DNA of 64,000 nt from Actinokineospora iranica (GCF_900101685.1 NZ_FMZZ01000015.1:94531-158530), one strand, 5' to 3'. Shown: positions 44,325-52,413, counted from the stretch's first letter. Notes: a model not told the origin generated them from the letters alone. Made by a program: numbers and translations.

Positions 44325-44794
44325 CGGGCCACCACCGACAGCACCAGAGCGAGGACCAGGACGCCCAGGCCCAGGACCAGCAGCCCCACCGCCCGCCGGA
44401 TGCGGTCGTACTTCGCCTGGGCGATCACGCCCAACTCGCAGGCGTGCACCGCCCGCGACATCGCCGACTCGTTCTCGTCGGCGAGTGATTTCAGCAGCGC
44501 GGACGGGCCGAACGCCGCGGCGTAGAGCCACGTCCCCGGGGCGGGCTCGGTCGGACCCAGCCGCGGCCGGATCGCCGAGAGCAGCAGCAGCACCGACACC
44601 AGGATCGGCGCGGCCGAGACCCACAACGTCACCGACGCCGCGATCGGCAGCGACCGGCCCGACAACGCGATCACCCCGGCCAGCGCGGCGCCCACCAGCG
44701 ACAACAACGTGGTGGCCTTCGCATCCGCCCGCCGCAACTCGTCCCGCGCCTGCTCGTGTGTAACAGCCAGCCGCTCAGCAACGCCGCTCATCAT
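44321..44794 (-). CDS. DUF5706/Pycsar-effector-like membrane protein (PycTM-like)
   Basis: A 157-residue protein. An N-terminal helix, ARDELRRADAKATTLLSLVG, carries the RADxKAxxLL signature of DUF5706. Two membrane helices follow (AALAGVIALSGRSLPIAASV and TLWVSAAPILVSVLLLLSAI), and after a loop with ALLKSLADENESAM a last one (AVGLLVLGLGVLVLALVLSV). In Pycsar anti-phage systems such proteins are activated by cyclic UMP/CMP and break the membrane. No pyrimidine cyclase is in the operon, so this may be a stand-alone or regulated form. Confidence 0.65.
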   Translation of the reverse strand: MMSGVAERLAVTHEQARDELRRADAKATTLLSLVGAALAGVIALSGRSLPIAASVTLWVSAAPILVSVLLLLSAIRPRLGPTEPAPGTWLYAAAFGPSALLKSLADENESAMSRAVHACELGVIAQAKYDRIRRAVGLLVLGLGVLVLALVLSVVAR

Positions 44795-45021
44795 GCCGCC
44801 TCACTCTCGACAGCGGCGGCCACGCGGGCGACCAGCGGCAGAACCCGCACGACCCGCGCCGCGGCCCGCGACGCCCGGCGCCGCTCCCGGCGGATCTCCG
44901 CGTCACGGTCGGCGAACAGCGGCGGCACCTGCCCCACCGGCTCGACCCGCTCCAGCGTCTCCGCGATCAGGACGTCCACCAGGGATTCGGTCAGCCCGTC
45001 CGGGAAATAGTCCAGGTACAT
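44791..45021 (-). CDS. small hypothetical AICE protein
   Basis: A 76-residue protein (MYLDYFPDGLTESLVDVLIA; ending in an Arg-rich helix RRERRRASRAAARVVRVLPL). ATGA overlap with the DUF5706-like gene. A good GGAAGG-type ribosome site precedes the ATG. Function unknown; the basic helix might contact DNA or membrane. Confidence 0.5.
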   Translation of the reverse strand: MYLDYFPDGLTESLVDVLIAETLERVEPVGQVPPLFADRDAEIRRERRRASRAAARVVRVLPLVARVAAAVESEAA

Positions 45022-45052
45022 CGAAAAGGTTCCTTCCGATCAGAGGATGAGG

Positions 45053-45376
45053 TCAGGCCGCAGCGCGGCCGGACGTGGCGGTCCACGCGGCATCGGTGCG
45101 CAGCTGCGCTCGCTGCCACCGGCCGTAGGCGATCTCGACGCGGTCCAGCGCCGCCGTCTGCGCGGCCCGCGCGGCGAACCACGCTTCGCGGTAGTCCGCC
45201 CGCCCCGGGTGCTCCGCGACCAACCGGCCCAGCGACACCACCCGCGTCCCCGCTGCCACCAGCGCCTTCCTGGCGGCCAGATAGCCCGCCGCCGCACGTT
45301 CCTCCGACAAACGCAAAACGCTCACCGTCGACCACTCGACCGGCGACGACGACTCACCAACAGTCGATCCAGACAT
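45053..45376 (-). CDS. first gene of the long AICE operon, hypothetical
   Basis: A 107-residue helical protein (VLRLSEERAAAGYLAARKAL, TRVVSLGRLVAEHPGRADYR). AGGAGG lies 7 bases before the ATG. It is the promoter-proximal gene of the minus-strand transfer operon, divergent from the GntR regulator. The operon promoter should lie within 45377-45580. Confidence 0.55.
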   Translation of the reverse strand: MSGSTVGESSSPVEWSTVSVLRLSEERAAAGYLAARKALVAAGTRVVSLGRLVAEHPGRADYREAWFAARAAQTAALDRVEIAYGRWQRAQLRTDAAWTATSGRAAA

Positions 45377-45869
45377 CACAACACCTCCTGAGTAGAAATC
45401 GGGAAAACGAAAAGGCGGCCTGGTGGCGCGCCGCTCACAGCGACGGCACCACCAAGGCCGCAAAACAGCCCTGACCTGGCCAAACACACGCCAGGCGGGC
45501 CTTCGGCACACCCTTCTCCCACCGGAAAAAGGGTGCACTGAATACACCATATGAAGCCCCGCTCCCAGGGCCTTATCTCATGTAGTGATTGCGCATGCAA
45601 GACGATTTGCCACCCTCGGCTCCCAACTTGCGGGCTACCTCGGGAACGTCGTGCGCAATGGTCCTACCACTAAGGACGACCACCTGACGACACATGAGTG
45701 CCGCTCGCACAGCGAGATTGAGTTGTATTACGGGCCAGTTCGCGACCCGGTTCCTTCACCGCTGACCGTCTTGGTCCGCTTGGTACGGACCATACGCACC
45801 ATCGCGCAGGAGATGCAACCCCTTGGTACGATCCAAGCGAACCAAAGCGGTCGACTGGAAGGCAGTGAC
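45377..45869. promoter_or_regulatory. divergent control region of the AICE with candidate GntR operators
   Basis: A ~490-base region between the operon and the GntR gene. It holds two dyads near the regulator start: GGTCCG-n7-CGGACC at 45773-45791 and TTGG-n6-CCAA at 45823-45836 followed by ACCAA at 45841. GntR proteins bind such dyads, so these may be autoregulatory operators. An in-frame extension of the regulator covers part of this region but lacks a ribosome site. Confidence 0.5.
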
Positions 45870-46694
45870 GTGGACGGTCAGACCAGGTGGCAGGTCATCT
45901 ACAACGAACTTCGCAATGCCATTGAGCTGGGGAAACTTGCCCCTGGAGACCAAGTGCCAACTGAACGGGACCTTGCAGGGCGGTACCGCATGTCTCGGCA
46001 AACCGTGCGGACCGCTCTCACCCGTTTGGAGCAGGCGGGGCTGATCGCAGCCGGGGCCGGAAGTCTCGGCCGAACGGTTCGTCGGCCCCTGGAGATCCAC
46101 TTCGATGCGTCGAAGTTCGAGCTGGGCTACCGCGACGACGAAGTTCGCGGCGTGGACCAGTGGTTGAACGACGTCGAGAGTCAAGGATGGGAAGGGCGTC
46201 AGCAGGTCACCGTGACTACGCGTGCCGCAACAGCGAACGTTGCCCGTTGGCTTGACGTCGGGCCGGACTCACGTGTGGTACGTCGCCGGCGCATCAGGTC
46301 AGTGCGCAAGGCTCCATCGGTCGAGTGGGTCCCAGTAATGATTGCCGATTCCTGGTTCCCGGAAGACGTGGCTAGCCGAACGGTTGACGGTGTCGCCCCT
46401 CTTCTCATAGAGCGAGACATCACGATGCCAGGCGGTATCATTCGTTCGATCGGAATTCGCCAAGCAATGTTCATTGATGAAATTCGGTCACGGATGCCCA
46501 GCGACGACGAAGTAAAGTTGCTTGCGCTTCCCGCTGGCACACCAGTTGGTGAGCACGCGCGGATCGGTGTCGATGACACCGGACGACGGATTCGTGTGCT
46601 TGTCTCTGTATTTGCCGGTGATCGTCAGTTTGTGCGTTACGAACTTCCCGTGGGACATGGGCCAGTCGACGATGGGACAGAGGAAGATGACTGA
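45870..46694 (+). CDS. GntR-family regulator with UTRA domain (KorSA-like)
   Basis: A 274-residue transcription factor. N-terminal winged HTH: WQVIYNELRNAIELGKLAPG, PTERDLAGRYRMSRQTVRTA. C-terminal UTRA effector domain from ~100, with RTRRIRSVRKAP-like and IRSRMPSDDEVKLLALPAGT segments. In pSAM2 the GntR protein KorSA represses the activator gene and keeps the element quiet; position and family suggest the same. The GTG at 45870 has GGAAGG upstream. It overlaps the GNAT gene. Confidence 0.85.
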   Translation: MDGQTRWQVIYNELRNAIELGKLAPGDQVPTERDLAGRYRMSRQTVRTALTRLEQAGLIAAGAGSLGRTVRRPLEIHFDASKFELGYRDDEVRGVDQWLNDVESQGWEGRQQVTVTTRAATANVARWLDVGPDSRVVRRRRIRSVRKAPSVEWVPVMIADSWFPEDVASRTVDGVAPLLIERDITMPGGIIRSIGIRQAMFIDEIRSRMPSDDEVKLLALPAGTPVGEHARIGVDDTGRRIRVLVSVFAGDRQFVRYELPVGHGPVDDGTEEDD

Positions 46695-47238
46695 CATAGC
46701 AGTCCGACCAGCCCGAGTGGACGAACTTCCCGTCGTTCTAGGGCTGCTTGACGAAGCGGCCAAGTGGCTTAACGCGCGCAAGATCGACCAGTGGCCTTCG
46801 TCGTTCACTGGTGACGCAACCTGGCGAATTGATCGCATTCGTCGGTATGTGAACGAAGGTCGGACGTTCCTTGCCATCGACCGTGCAAGCGATGAGTCCA
46901 TTGCAACGTTTACCATCACCGAACTGGCCGACCCTGAGTATGCGCACGGCTGGCCCGACGGACCCGAAAATGCGTTGTACCTGTTTCGAATGGCTGTGGC
47001 GCGCGCTGCTGCGGGGAATGATATAGGTGGTCAAATCATCCAGTGGGCCTCGAATGAAGCTGCCCAGCGGGGTAAGAAATGGCTCAGGATCGACGTTCAC
47101 CGCCTAAACCCTGCGCTGCAAAGCTATTACGAGGAAAAAGGTTTTGTGAAAGTGGCAGAAGTACTTGCGCCGGACCCTACAGTTATCGGCCGGATACGCG
47201 GCTCCGGCGCTCTCATGCAACGACCTTCGATCTACTGA
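46687..47238 (+). CDS. GNAT N-acetyltransferase
   Basis: A 183-residue GNAT enzyme. The acetyl-CoA site is spread over LYLFRMAVARAAAGNDIGGQ (R/Q-x-x-G-x-G/A region) and the C-terminal RIDVHRLNPALQSYYEEKGF. It overlaps the end of the GntR gene by 8 bp, so the two are co-translated. Target unknown. In AICE regulation loci an acetyltransferase beside the repressor is a recurring pairing, which may mean a signal or resistance role. Confidence 0.8.
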   Translation: MTDIAVRPARVDELPVVLGLLDEAAKWLNARKIDQWPSSFTGDATWRIDRIRRYVNEGRTFLAIDRASDESIATFTITELADPEYAHGWPDGPENALYLFRMAVARAAAGNDIGGQIIQWASNEAAQRGKKWLRIDVHRLNPALQSYYEEKGFVKVAEVLAPDPTVIGRIRGSGALMQRPSIY

Positions 47239-47250
47239 TAACTGCCCTAA

Positions 47251-47472
47251 CAACGCTCGCTAAGCGCGGCCGGTCGTGGCAGGCGTCTTCTCACCAGCGG
47301 CGAACTTGCAGCGGAACTCGGGATCACTCGACAGACCATCTCCGAGTACGTCCGCCGTGGGTGGCTCACACCTGCCGAGGTGACCCTGGGAGGTCACTTC
47401 CGTTGGGATCTCGAAGACGTCCGGCGGCGGATGCGCGAACTGCGCACTCAGCCGCAGGACGGAGACCTGTAA
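47251..47472 (+). pseudogene. HTH (MerR/Xis-like) ORF without a start codon
   Basis: The frame opens after a TAA at 47248 and encodes SGELAAELGITRQTISEYVR, then RGWLTPAEVTLGGHFRWDLE, a clear helix-turn-helix protein of the kind that starts 8-10 residues before SGELA. There is no ATG, GTG, TTG or CTG before the HTH in this frame. A GTG at 47275 lies in another frame, so a single-base frameshift near 47275-47290 may have removed the start. Confidence 0.5.
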
Positions 47473-47493
47473 AGCCAGGGGTGTCCACACACT

Positions 47494-47724
47494 CCAGGCG
47501 GGCGGCTGCCTGCCCTCTGGAAGCCCGTAAAGCCCGTAACCGCCGTAAACGCGCACGTCAGGCGGTTACGGGCAACCCACAGCGGCCGTAAACCGGCCGG
47601 GGCAGGCCCCGCGGTGACGGAAACGACCTGGGCGCCGCACCCGTAACCACCCGCCAGGCCCGTAACCCTGTGACCAGCGCGTTTACGGCGGTTACGGGGT
47701 TTACGACCTCTGGGAGAACAGCCA
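47494..47724. repeat. 231-bp tandem repeat, copy 1 (CCGTAA-rich, iteron-like)
   Basis: It appears identical to copy 2 by eye. It contains nine CCGTAA hexamers (six direct, three inverted) and ends with TCTGGGAGAACAGCCA. The dense short repeats resemble replication iterons or a DNA-binding array. It has no convincing coding content. Confidence 0.85.
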
Positions 47725-47761
47725 GCCCGACCCGGCCGGGAGCGGACGACCCAAGGATCGA

Positions 47762-47992
47762 CCAGGCGGGCGGCTGCCTGCCCTCTGGAAGCCCGTAAAG
47801 CCCGTAACCGCCGTAAACGCGCACGTCAGGCGGTTACGGGCAACCCACAGCGGCCGTAAACCGGCCGGGGCAGGCCCCGCGGTGACGGAAACGACCTGGG
47901 CGCCGCACCCGTAACCACCCGCCAGGCCCGTAACCCTGTGACCAGCGCGTTTACGGCGGTTACGGGGTTTACGACCTCTGGGAGAACAGCCA
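47762..47992. repeat. 231-bp tandem repeat, copy 2; diverged third copy at 48541-48672
   Basis: Matches copy 1 over its full length with a 268-bp period and a 37-bp spacer. A shortened, diverged third copy at 48541-48672 keeps GTGACGG, CCCGTAACC and TCTGGGAGAACAGCCAGCCC. It flanks the DUF3631-tail gene on both sides. Confidence 0.85.
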
Positions 47993-48008
47993 ACCCCCGC
48001 CCGCTGAT

Positions 48009-48464
48009 TCAGGAACCAGAAGCGACTTCCGGCAGAGGCGCAAGATATTGTCGCCATGCTGCGGCCAGACCGATCTGGGTCTTGGTGGGGTAGGTTACAT
48101 ATCCTTTTACGGCCAACTCGCCAATCTTGAATGTGACAGGTCGTATGCCATGACGTGCAAGTTCCCGAGACAACCGCCGAGAATCCAAGGGCACGTCAGG
48201 TGATACTCCGCGTTTTTCGAGTTCCCGTAGAAGTTCACCAGTGGCGATTCGGTCGGTCTGAAGCTGGTTGAACAACACCTGCAAGTGGCTAAGCAACCGC
48301 GTGTCGCCGCGCTCCAGCTCGGCTGCGTGTCGCTCCAGCGCTGCTGCGGCCTGGTCGAGCGCGGTGTTCCAGGCACCGTCGTCGGTAGGTGGTGTAGGTG
48401 TCCGCATACTCCGCACGATTGCCGCCGCTTTCCGCCAAGTGGCGATGGTCGCGTCCGCTTCCAT
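48009..48464 (-). CDS. DUF3631 C-terminal-domain protein
   Basis: A 151-residue protein. Its C-terminus, SRELARHGIRPVTFKIGELA then VKGYVTYPTKTQIGLAAAWR, matches the end of the fused DUF3631 protein (KGYVTFPTDTQV...GLADAWARYL). The ATPase part is missing. Helical N-terminal half. The ATG at 48464 has GAGAGG eight bases upstream; 48491 is an alternative. It is probably a DNA-binding or partner module derived from a DUF3631 gene; it could also be a remnant. Confidence 0.65.
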   Translation of the reverse strand: MEADATIATWRKAAAIVRSMRTPTPPTDDGAWNTALDQAAAALERHAAELERGDTRLLSHLQVLFNQLQTDRIATGELLRELEKRGVSPDVPLDSRRLSRELARHGIRPVTFKIGELAVKGYVTYPTKTQIGLAAAWRQYLAPLPEVASGS

Positions 48465-48723
48465 GAAGGGAACCTCTCGAATCGACAGCATTACCTCTCC
48501 AAAGTTACCGATGTTACCGAAGTATCCGCAACTAATGTTGTCGGGTGACGGTGACGCAAACGGCCTGGACGTCGTACCCGTAACCCCACCGAACCCGCCC
48601 GCCACCCCCGTGATCAGCAGGGCTACGGCGGTCGCGGGCGTTACGGCCTCTGGGAGAACAGCCAGCCCAACCCGGGAGCGGCGCGCTGATGCGGCTGCGC
48701 GGGGGCGGCTAGGCTTCCTGGTC

Positions 48724-48924
48724 ATGACGAGTCCCGCGGAGCTTGAGCGCAAGGTGCGACAGCTCGACAACGACGTTCAGTCGATCTACGAGATGCTGGC
48801 GACGATCGAGGCCACGCAGAAGCGGCAGGGCAACCGGCTTGCCGAGATCGCGACCAGCCAGGCGGAGCATGGGGCAAAGCTGGACGCCATCCTTGAGCTG
48901 TTGCGTGGCAGGCAGCCCGAGTGA
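48724..48924 (+). CDS. small coiled-coil protein
   Basis: A 66-residue heptad-repeat helix (LERKVRQLDNDVQSIYEMLA, TIEATQKRQGNRLAEIATSQ). It probably forms dimers or larger bundles. TAGGCT at 48710-48715 lies eight bases before the ATG and there is no ribosome site, so a leaderless transcript is likely. Such proteins recur near the ends of AICEs; role unknown. Confidence 0.55.
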   Translation: MTSPAELERKVRQLDNDVQSIYEMLATIEATQKRQGNRLAEIATSQAEHGAKLDAILELLRGRQPE

Positions 48925-49210
48925 GAGCTGTGGGCGACGGGTGCTGGAACGGTGAGGCGCGTCCCGGCTGGCTTCACTTGATGCCTCGACAAGTACGCGC
49001 TGGCGATACCCAGGGCGAGCACTTGAAGCGGCGCGTATCGTCTCGTTTCACCTGTTCAGACACTGTCCAGCATGGACCGTCAGTGCGCGTTCTGAGTGAC
49101 TAACTGAGCGACAACCGTGGGGTACGGCGGCGGACGTCTGCGGACGTCAACGCACGAGTAGCGCAGGTCAGGCGCGGTATATGCCGTAAGTAGTTGCCCC
49201 TGCAAAGTGC

Positions 49211-49256
49211 CTGGGGGTCAAGGGGTCGCAGGTTCGAATCCTGTCAGCCCGACGGC
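49211..49256 (+). repeat. attachment site attR (tRNA-Pro 3' end copy)
   Basis: The second 46-bp copy of the tRNA-Pro 3' part. The sequence upstream does not continue as a tRNA 5' half, so this is not a second tRNA gene. It marks the right end of the element. Confidence 0.9.
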
Positions 49257-49257
49257 C

Positions 49258-49300
49258 AGAGGAGTCTTCGCAGGTGAGAACCTGTGGAGGCTCCTCTTTT
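49258..49300 (+). terminator. hairpin terminator next to attR
   Basis: AGAGGAG at 49258 pairs with CTCCTCT at 49291-49297 followed by T residues, with an inner CAGGT/ACCTG stem. Because attR lies where the chromosome resumes, this is likely the original terminator of tRNA-Pro, displaced 19.8 kb by the insertion. Confidence 0.7.
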
Positions 49301-49368
49301 CTGTGCTTGGGCGGTGCTTCCACACCGAGCACAGAGCTCGGTGCCACCTTGACCTTGAGGGTGAGCAC

Positions 49369-50388
49369 ATGTCCTACGAGCCCGAGCCCCCACTGCCCAT
49401 CAACCCAACATGGTCACGGTACGTGATCGCCTGGGATCGGTCGCTGCGGAGCAACAACAAGCCCAAGTCCACTCGCTACAACTATGAGCTCGGCGTGGTG
49501 CAGTTGGCGAACTTCTACCACTGGTTGGCCCAGGGCGCCCCGCTGGACGCGGACGCGGGCGAAGCGCATCGTGAATGGGCCGAGGACTGGGAATCGCGTT
49601 TCACCGACATCGACATCGAAGCGGCAGCGGAGGACCCGTGCGCGGTGACCAAGGAACACATCCAGGAGTACATCTACTGGATGATTTCCACCCGGTCGGA
49701 CTCGACCGCGGTGAACAAGTTCAAGGTCACCAAGCAGTTCTTCCGCTTTCTTGAGGAGGACGACGAGATCGAGTTCTCCCCGTTCACCAAACTCACCCTG
49801 CCCAAGAAGGGCAAGAAACTCACTCCGATTCTGACCGACGACCAGACCGAGGCCCTGCTCGCAGAATGCGCAGGCAAGGACTTCCGATCCCTGCGCAACC
49901 GGGCCCTGATCGAGACCTTCCTCGACACCGCCCTGCGCTGCGCCGAGATGACCACCCTGACCACCGAGGAGGTCGATCTGCGCCTGGACCGCATCAAAGT
50001 CCACGGCAAAGGCGCCAAGGAACGCATCGTGACCTTCGGCGACCGCACCGGGAGGTCGCTGTCCAAATACGACCGCGCCCGCTCGAAGAAGCCGGGTGCG
50101 GGGTTGCCGTACTTCTGGCTGGACGAGACCGGCCGCAAACCCCTGACCATCGCCGGAGTCAAAAGCATGGTCCACCGCCTCGGCGACGCCGCGGGCGTCC
50201 CGAGCCTCTACCCGCACATGTTCCGCCACACCTTCGCCCACAACTGGCTGCTCAACGGCGGCTCCGAGAACGGCCTCATGCAGATCTGCGGCTGGGCCAC
50301 ACGCACCATGGTCGACCACTACGCCGCAATCGCCGCCGCCACCCGCGCCCTCGCCGAACACAAACGCCTCGGCATCCGCGACCGATGA
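49369..50388 (+). CDS. tyrosine recombinase (XerC/integrase-like)
   Basis: A 339-residue tyrosine recombinase. The SAM-like N-terminal domain runs from residue ~10 to ~145. Catalytic residues: Arg in LDTALRCAEMTTL, Lys in KVHGKGAKERIV, HxxR in YPHMFRHTFAHNWL, and GW-x5-MVDHYA with the nucleophile Tyr. The active-site set is complete. It starts 113 bp outside attR, so it belongs to the host side or to a second, older element at the same site. GAGGGTGAG ribosome site. Confidence 0.85.
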   Translation: MSYEPEPPLPINPTWSRYVIAWDRSLRSNNKPKSTRYNYELGVVQLANFYHWLAQGAPLDADAGEAHREWAEDWESRFTDIDIEAAAEDPCAVTKEHIQEYIYWMISTRSDSTAVNKFKVTKQFFRFLEEDDEIEFSPFTKLTLPKKGKKLTPILTDDQTEALLAECAGKDFRSLRNRALIETFLDTALRCAEMTTLTTEEVDLRLDRIKVHGKGAKERIVTFGDRTGRSLSKYDRARSKKPGAGLPYFWLDETGRKPLTIAGVKSMVHRLGDAAGVPSLYPHMFRHTFAHNWLLNGGSENGLMQICGWATRTMVDHYAAIAAATRALAEHKRLGIRDR

Positions 50389-50467
50389 CAACAACGCCGT
50401 CGGGTCGGGGCCAGCCACCTGGTCCCGACCCGGCGGCACTGCTTTCGAACGGCCTACGCTGCCCGGC

Positions 50468-51403
50468 ATGGTGGAGCAGAACCCCGCCGCGCGCAGGATC
50501 AAGCTCGACATGACCGTGGTGGTCGACGTCGTCGACGCGGAGTCGTTGACCCGGGAGGCCGTCGCCCAGATCGCCGCCACCGAGTTCTCCGGCGGCCCTG
50601 ACCGCACCCCGGAACAGGAACGCGACGAGTACATCGCCAATGTCACCGCCGACCTGGCCGTCGCCGTCCAGTGGCTCACCGACCCGATGGCCGTCATCGA
50701 CCACCCCGGGGCGGAACCGTCGGAAGCCAGTTGCGACGCGGTCGAGATCGACGAGCACGGGTTCCCCGTCAATACGGGCCCGGACTTCGACGCCCTGTTC
50801 GAGGTCTGCCGCTGCGGCAGCGACGACGACTGCGACACGTGCTCCGGCTTCCAAGTCACCCCGCACACCGCCCACGCCCTGCACAGCGCCCTCACCTTCT
50901 ACGCCGACATGGCCTACGACGACGTCATCGACCACGGTGACGACCCCGTCACCGACGACGACTTCTGGCACCTGTTCGACGAGTACCCGCGCATCACCCA
51001 CCGCCAAGACGCCATCTGGCGCCGCCAAGCCGCCCGCGCCTACGACGACCTCGCCGCCGACCTCGCACACGGCGACTGGCCCCAACCCCACAACCCCGCC
51101 GAGGAGATGGCCCTGCACCTGGCCCTGCGCTGGGCCCAGGACGCCCTCACCGACGGCATCATCACCCCCTACCAGTCCACCGGAGAACCCCACCCCGACG
51201 ACCACGACTGGGAGACGCTCTTGGACGCCCTCACTCAGGACACCGACATCCTCGACCTCTTCCACCCCGACACCGACGGCATCGAGGACCCCGCCTCCGA
51301 ACAAAACAAGTCCATCGGCATGGGCGACTACCGCCCCGCGGCCTGGTTCACCCCCTTCAACAACATGGACGGCCGCGACCCCCGACGCCCCTTCCGACGC
51401 TGA
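50468..51403 (+). CDS. acidic hypothetical protein
   Basis: A 311-residue, strongly acidic protein (rich in Asp and Glu). It has a cysteine segment CRCGSDDDCDTCSGF and aromatic motifs FWHLFDEYPRITHRQDAIWR. No family recognised. TACGCT lies seven bases before the ATG and no ribosome site is present, which suggests leaderless expression. Regular codon use supports it being real. It sits between the recombinase and conserved small mobile-region genes. Confidence 0.6.
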   Translation: MVEQNPAARRIKLDMTVVVDVVDAESLTREAVAQIAATEFSGGPDRTPEQERDEYIANVTADLAVAVQWLTDPMAVIDHPGAEPSEASCDAVEIDEHGFPVNTGPDFDALFEVCRCGSDDDCDTCSGFQVTPHTAHALHSALTFYADMAYDDVIDHGDDPVTDDDFWHLFDEYPRITHRQDAIWRRQAARAYDDLAADLAHGDWPQPHNPAEEMALHLALRWAQDALTDGIITPYQSTGEPHPDDHDWETLLDALTQDTDILDLFHPDTDGIEDPASEQNKSIGMGDYRPAAWFTPFNNMDGRDPRRPFRR

Positions 51404-51820
51404 CCCGAAGCAGCACGAGCGCAATACCCGCGTCACCGGGCACGGTGCCGCACTGCGCACCAGGACAAAGATCGAGGTGAGCTCGAATACGCGCGTTCGT
51501 CCCCGAGTTCGACCCCAAGCCCGAACTGGCCTGCACTGCGACGACTCGACTGCGCCTCCAGCGCTTCAAGAACCCGGTCGCCGAGGCCAGAAAGCGGTCG
51601 GTCTACATCGTCCGCATCCCGGGGCTCAAGGTCGGACACACCCTCGGCTCGCTCCACGGCCAACGCCTCTGGTGACTGATCGAGAAGACGATGCCCTGAG
51701 CCAGCCACCAACGCGCGCAACGAGTCTTGCCACCAAGTCCTGACCGAGCAATAGGCAACGCCTGGTTGAGCACGACCAGGTGCTCGCGGACCGGTGCCAC
51801 GAATGCGATGTGCTGGGAAC
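51404..51820. other. non-coding or decayed stretch
   Basis: About 417 bases with no supportable gene. Open frames here lack ribosome sites and family-like sequence. Short protein-like stretches on the + strand near 51500-51680 may be remnants. Confidence 0.3.
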
Positions 51821-52099
51821 ATGGACTCATTGACGCCAGCGCAGCGCACCCTGCGATCCCAGATCGCCGCCCACACCTCATGGCAGAACACCGAAGACCG
51901 CGCAGCCCGCACCGCACCAGCCCGCCAAGCCGCCCTGGACCGCTTCGACAAGCAGGTCGACCCCGACGGAACACTGCCCATCGCCGAACGCGCACGACGC
52001 GCCCAAAGCGCCCGCAGGGCCTACTTCCGAGCCCTGGCACTCAAATCCTCACGAGCACGCACCCGAGGCCGCGATTCTGACGACAACGAGAGGAATTGA
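51821..52099 (+). CDS. conserved small actinobacterial protein
   Basis: A 92-residue basic helical protein. MDSLTPAQRTLRSQIAAHTS and DGTLPIAERARRAQSARRAY match a small conserved protein that recurs in actinobacterial genomes and mobile regions, as far as I recall. Arg-rich C-terminus. No known function. The ATG follows GGGAAC; a longer frame from 51794 is less likely. Confidence 0.6.
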   Translation: MDSLTPAQRTLRSQIAAHTSWQNTEDRAARTAPARQAALDRFDKQVDPDGTLPIAERARRAQSARRAYFRALALKSSRARTRGRDSDDNERN

Positions 52100-52271
52100 T
52101 CATCACGACGACAACCGTGCTGGAGGCCGCGTCACCCATGGCGTAGGTCAGCTGGCGGTCTTCACCGGGCCGGTTCCCGAACCGCTGTCGGTGTTGCTCG
52201 ACGAACTCTGTGCCGAAGCGCGCGCCGAACGACGTCGGGGGCTCGTGCGACTCGTTCACCGCCATCGGTGA
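52095..52271 (+). CDS. possible small ORF with ATT start
   Basis: 58 codons ending TGA. The body GVGQLAVFTGPVPEPLSVLL then DELCAEARAERRRGLVRLVH looks like a genuine small actinobacterial protein and follows the previous gene with a slight overlap. The only in-frame initiator-like codon is ATT after GAGAGG; no ATG, GTG or TTG exists in this frame. It may use ATT or may be a gene that lost its start. Confidence 0.3.
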   Translation: MDHHDDNRAGGRVTHGVGQLAVFTGPVPEPLSVLLDELCAEARAERRRGLVRLVHRHR

Positions 52272-52413
52272 TCAGCAGGCGACTCTCTCCGCACGGCCGC
52301 GCCTACCGGGATGGCTGTCCATGCCGCGATGATGCCCGAGGTCTCGCCAGTCCTTCCACAGGTCCGCCCCACAAGCTGTGGACGGCCCGAGCATGGTTAT
52401 CACCTGGCCGTCC

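Noticed and set aside
47494..47992. CRISPR array at the tandem repeats
   Set aside because: There are only two long copies with a single 37-bp spacer, and the repeats are 231 bp with internal hexamers. No cas genes are present.
49160..49256. A second tRNA-Pro gene
   Set aside because: Only the 3' half is present; the upstream bases do not form a D arm or acceptor 5' strand. It is attR.
50276..51460. 394-codon minus-strand gene
   Set aside because: Valine/glycine-rich antisense shadow of the acidic 311-residue protein.
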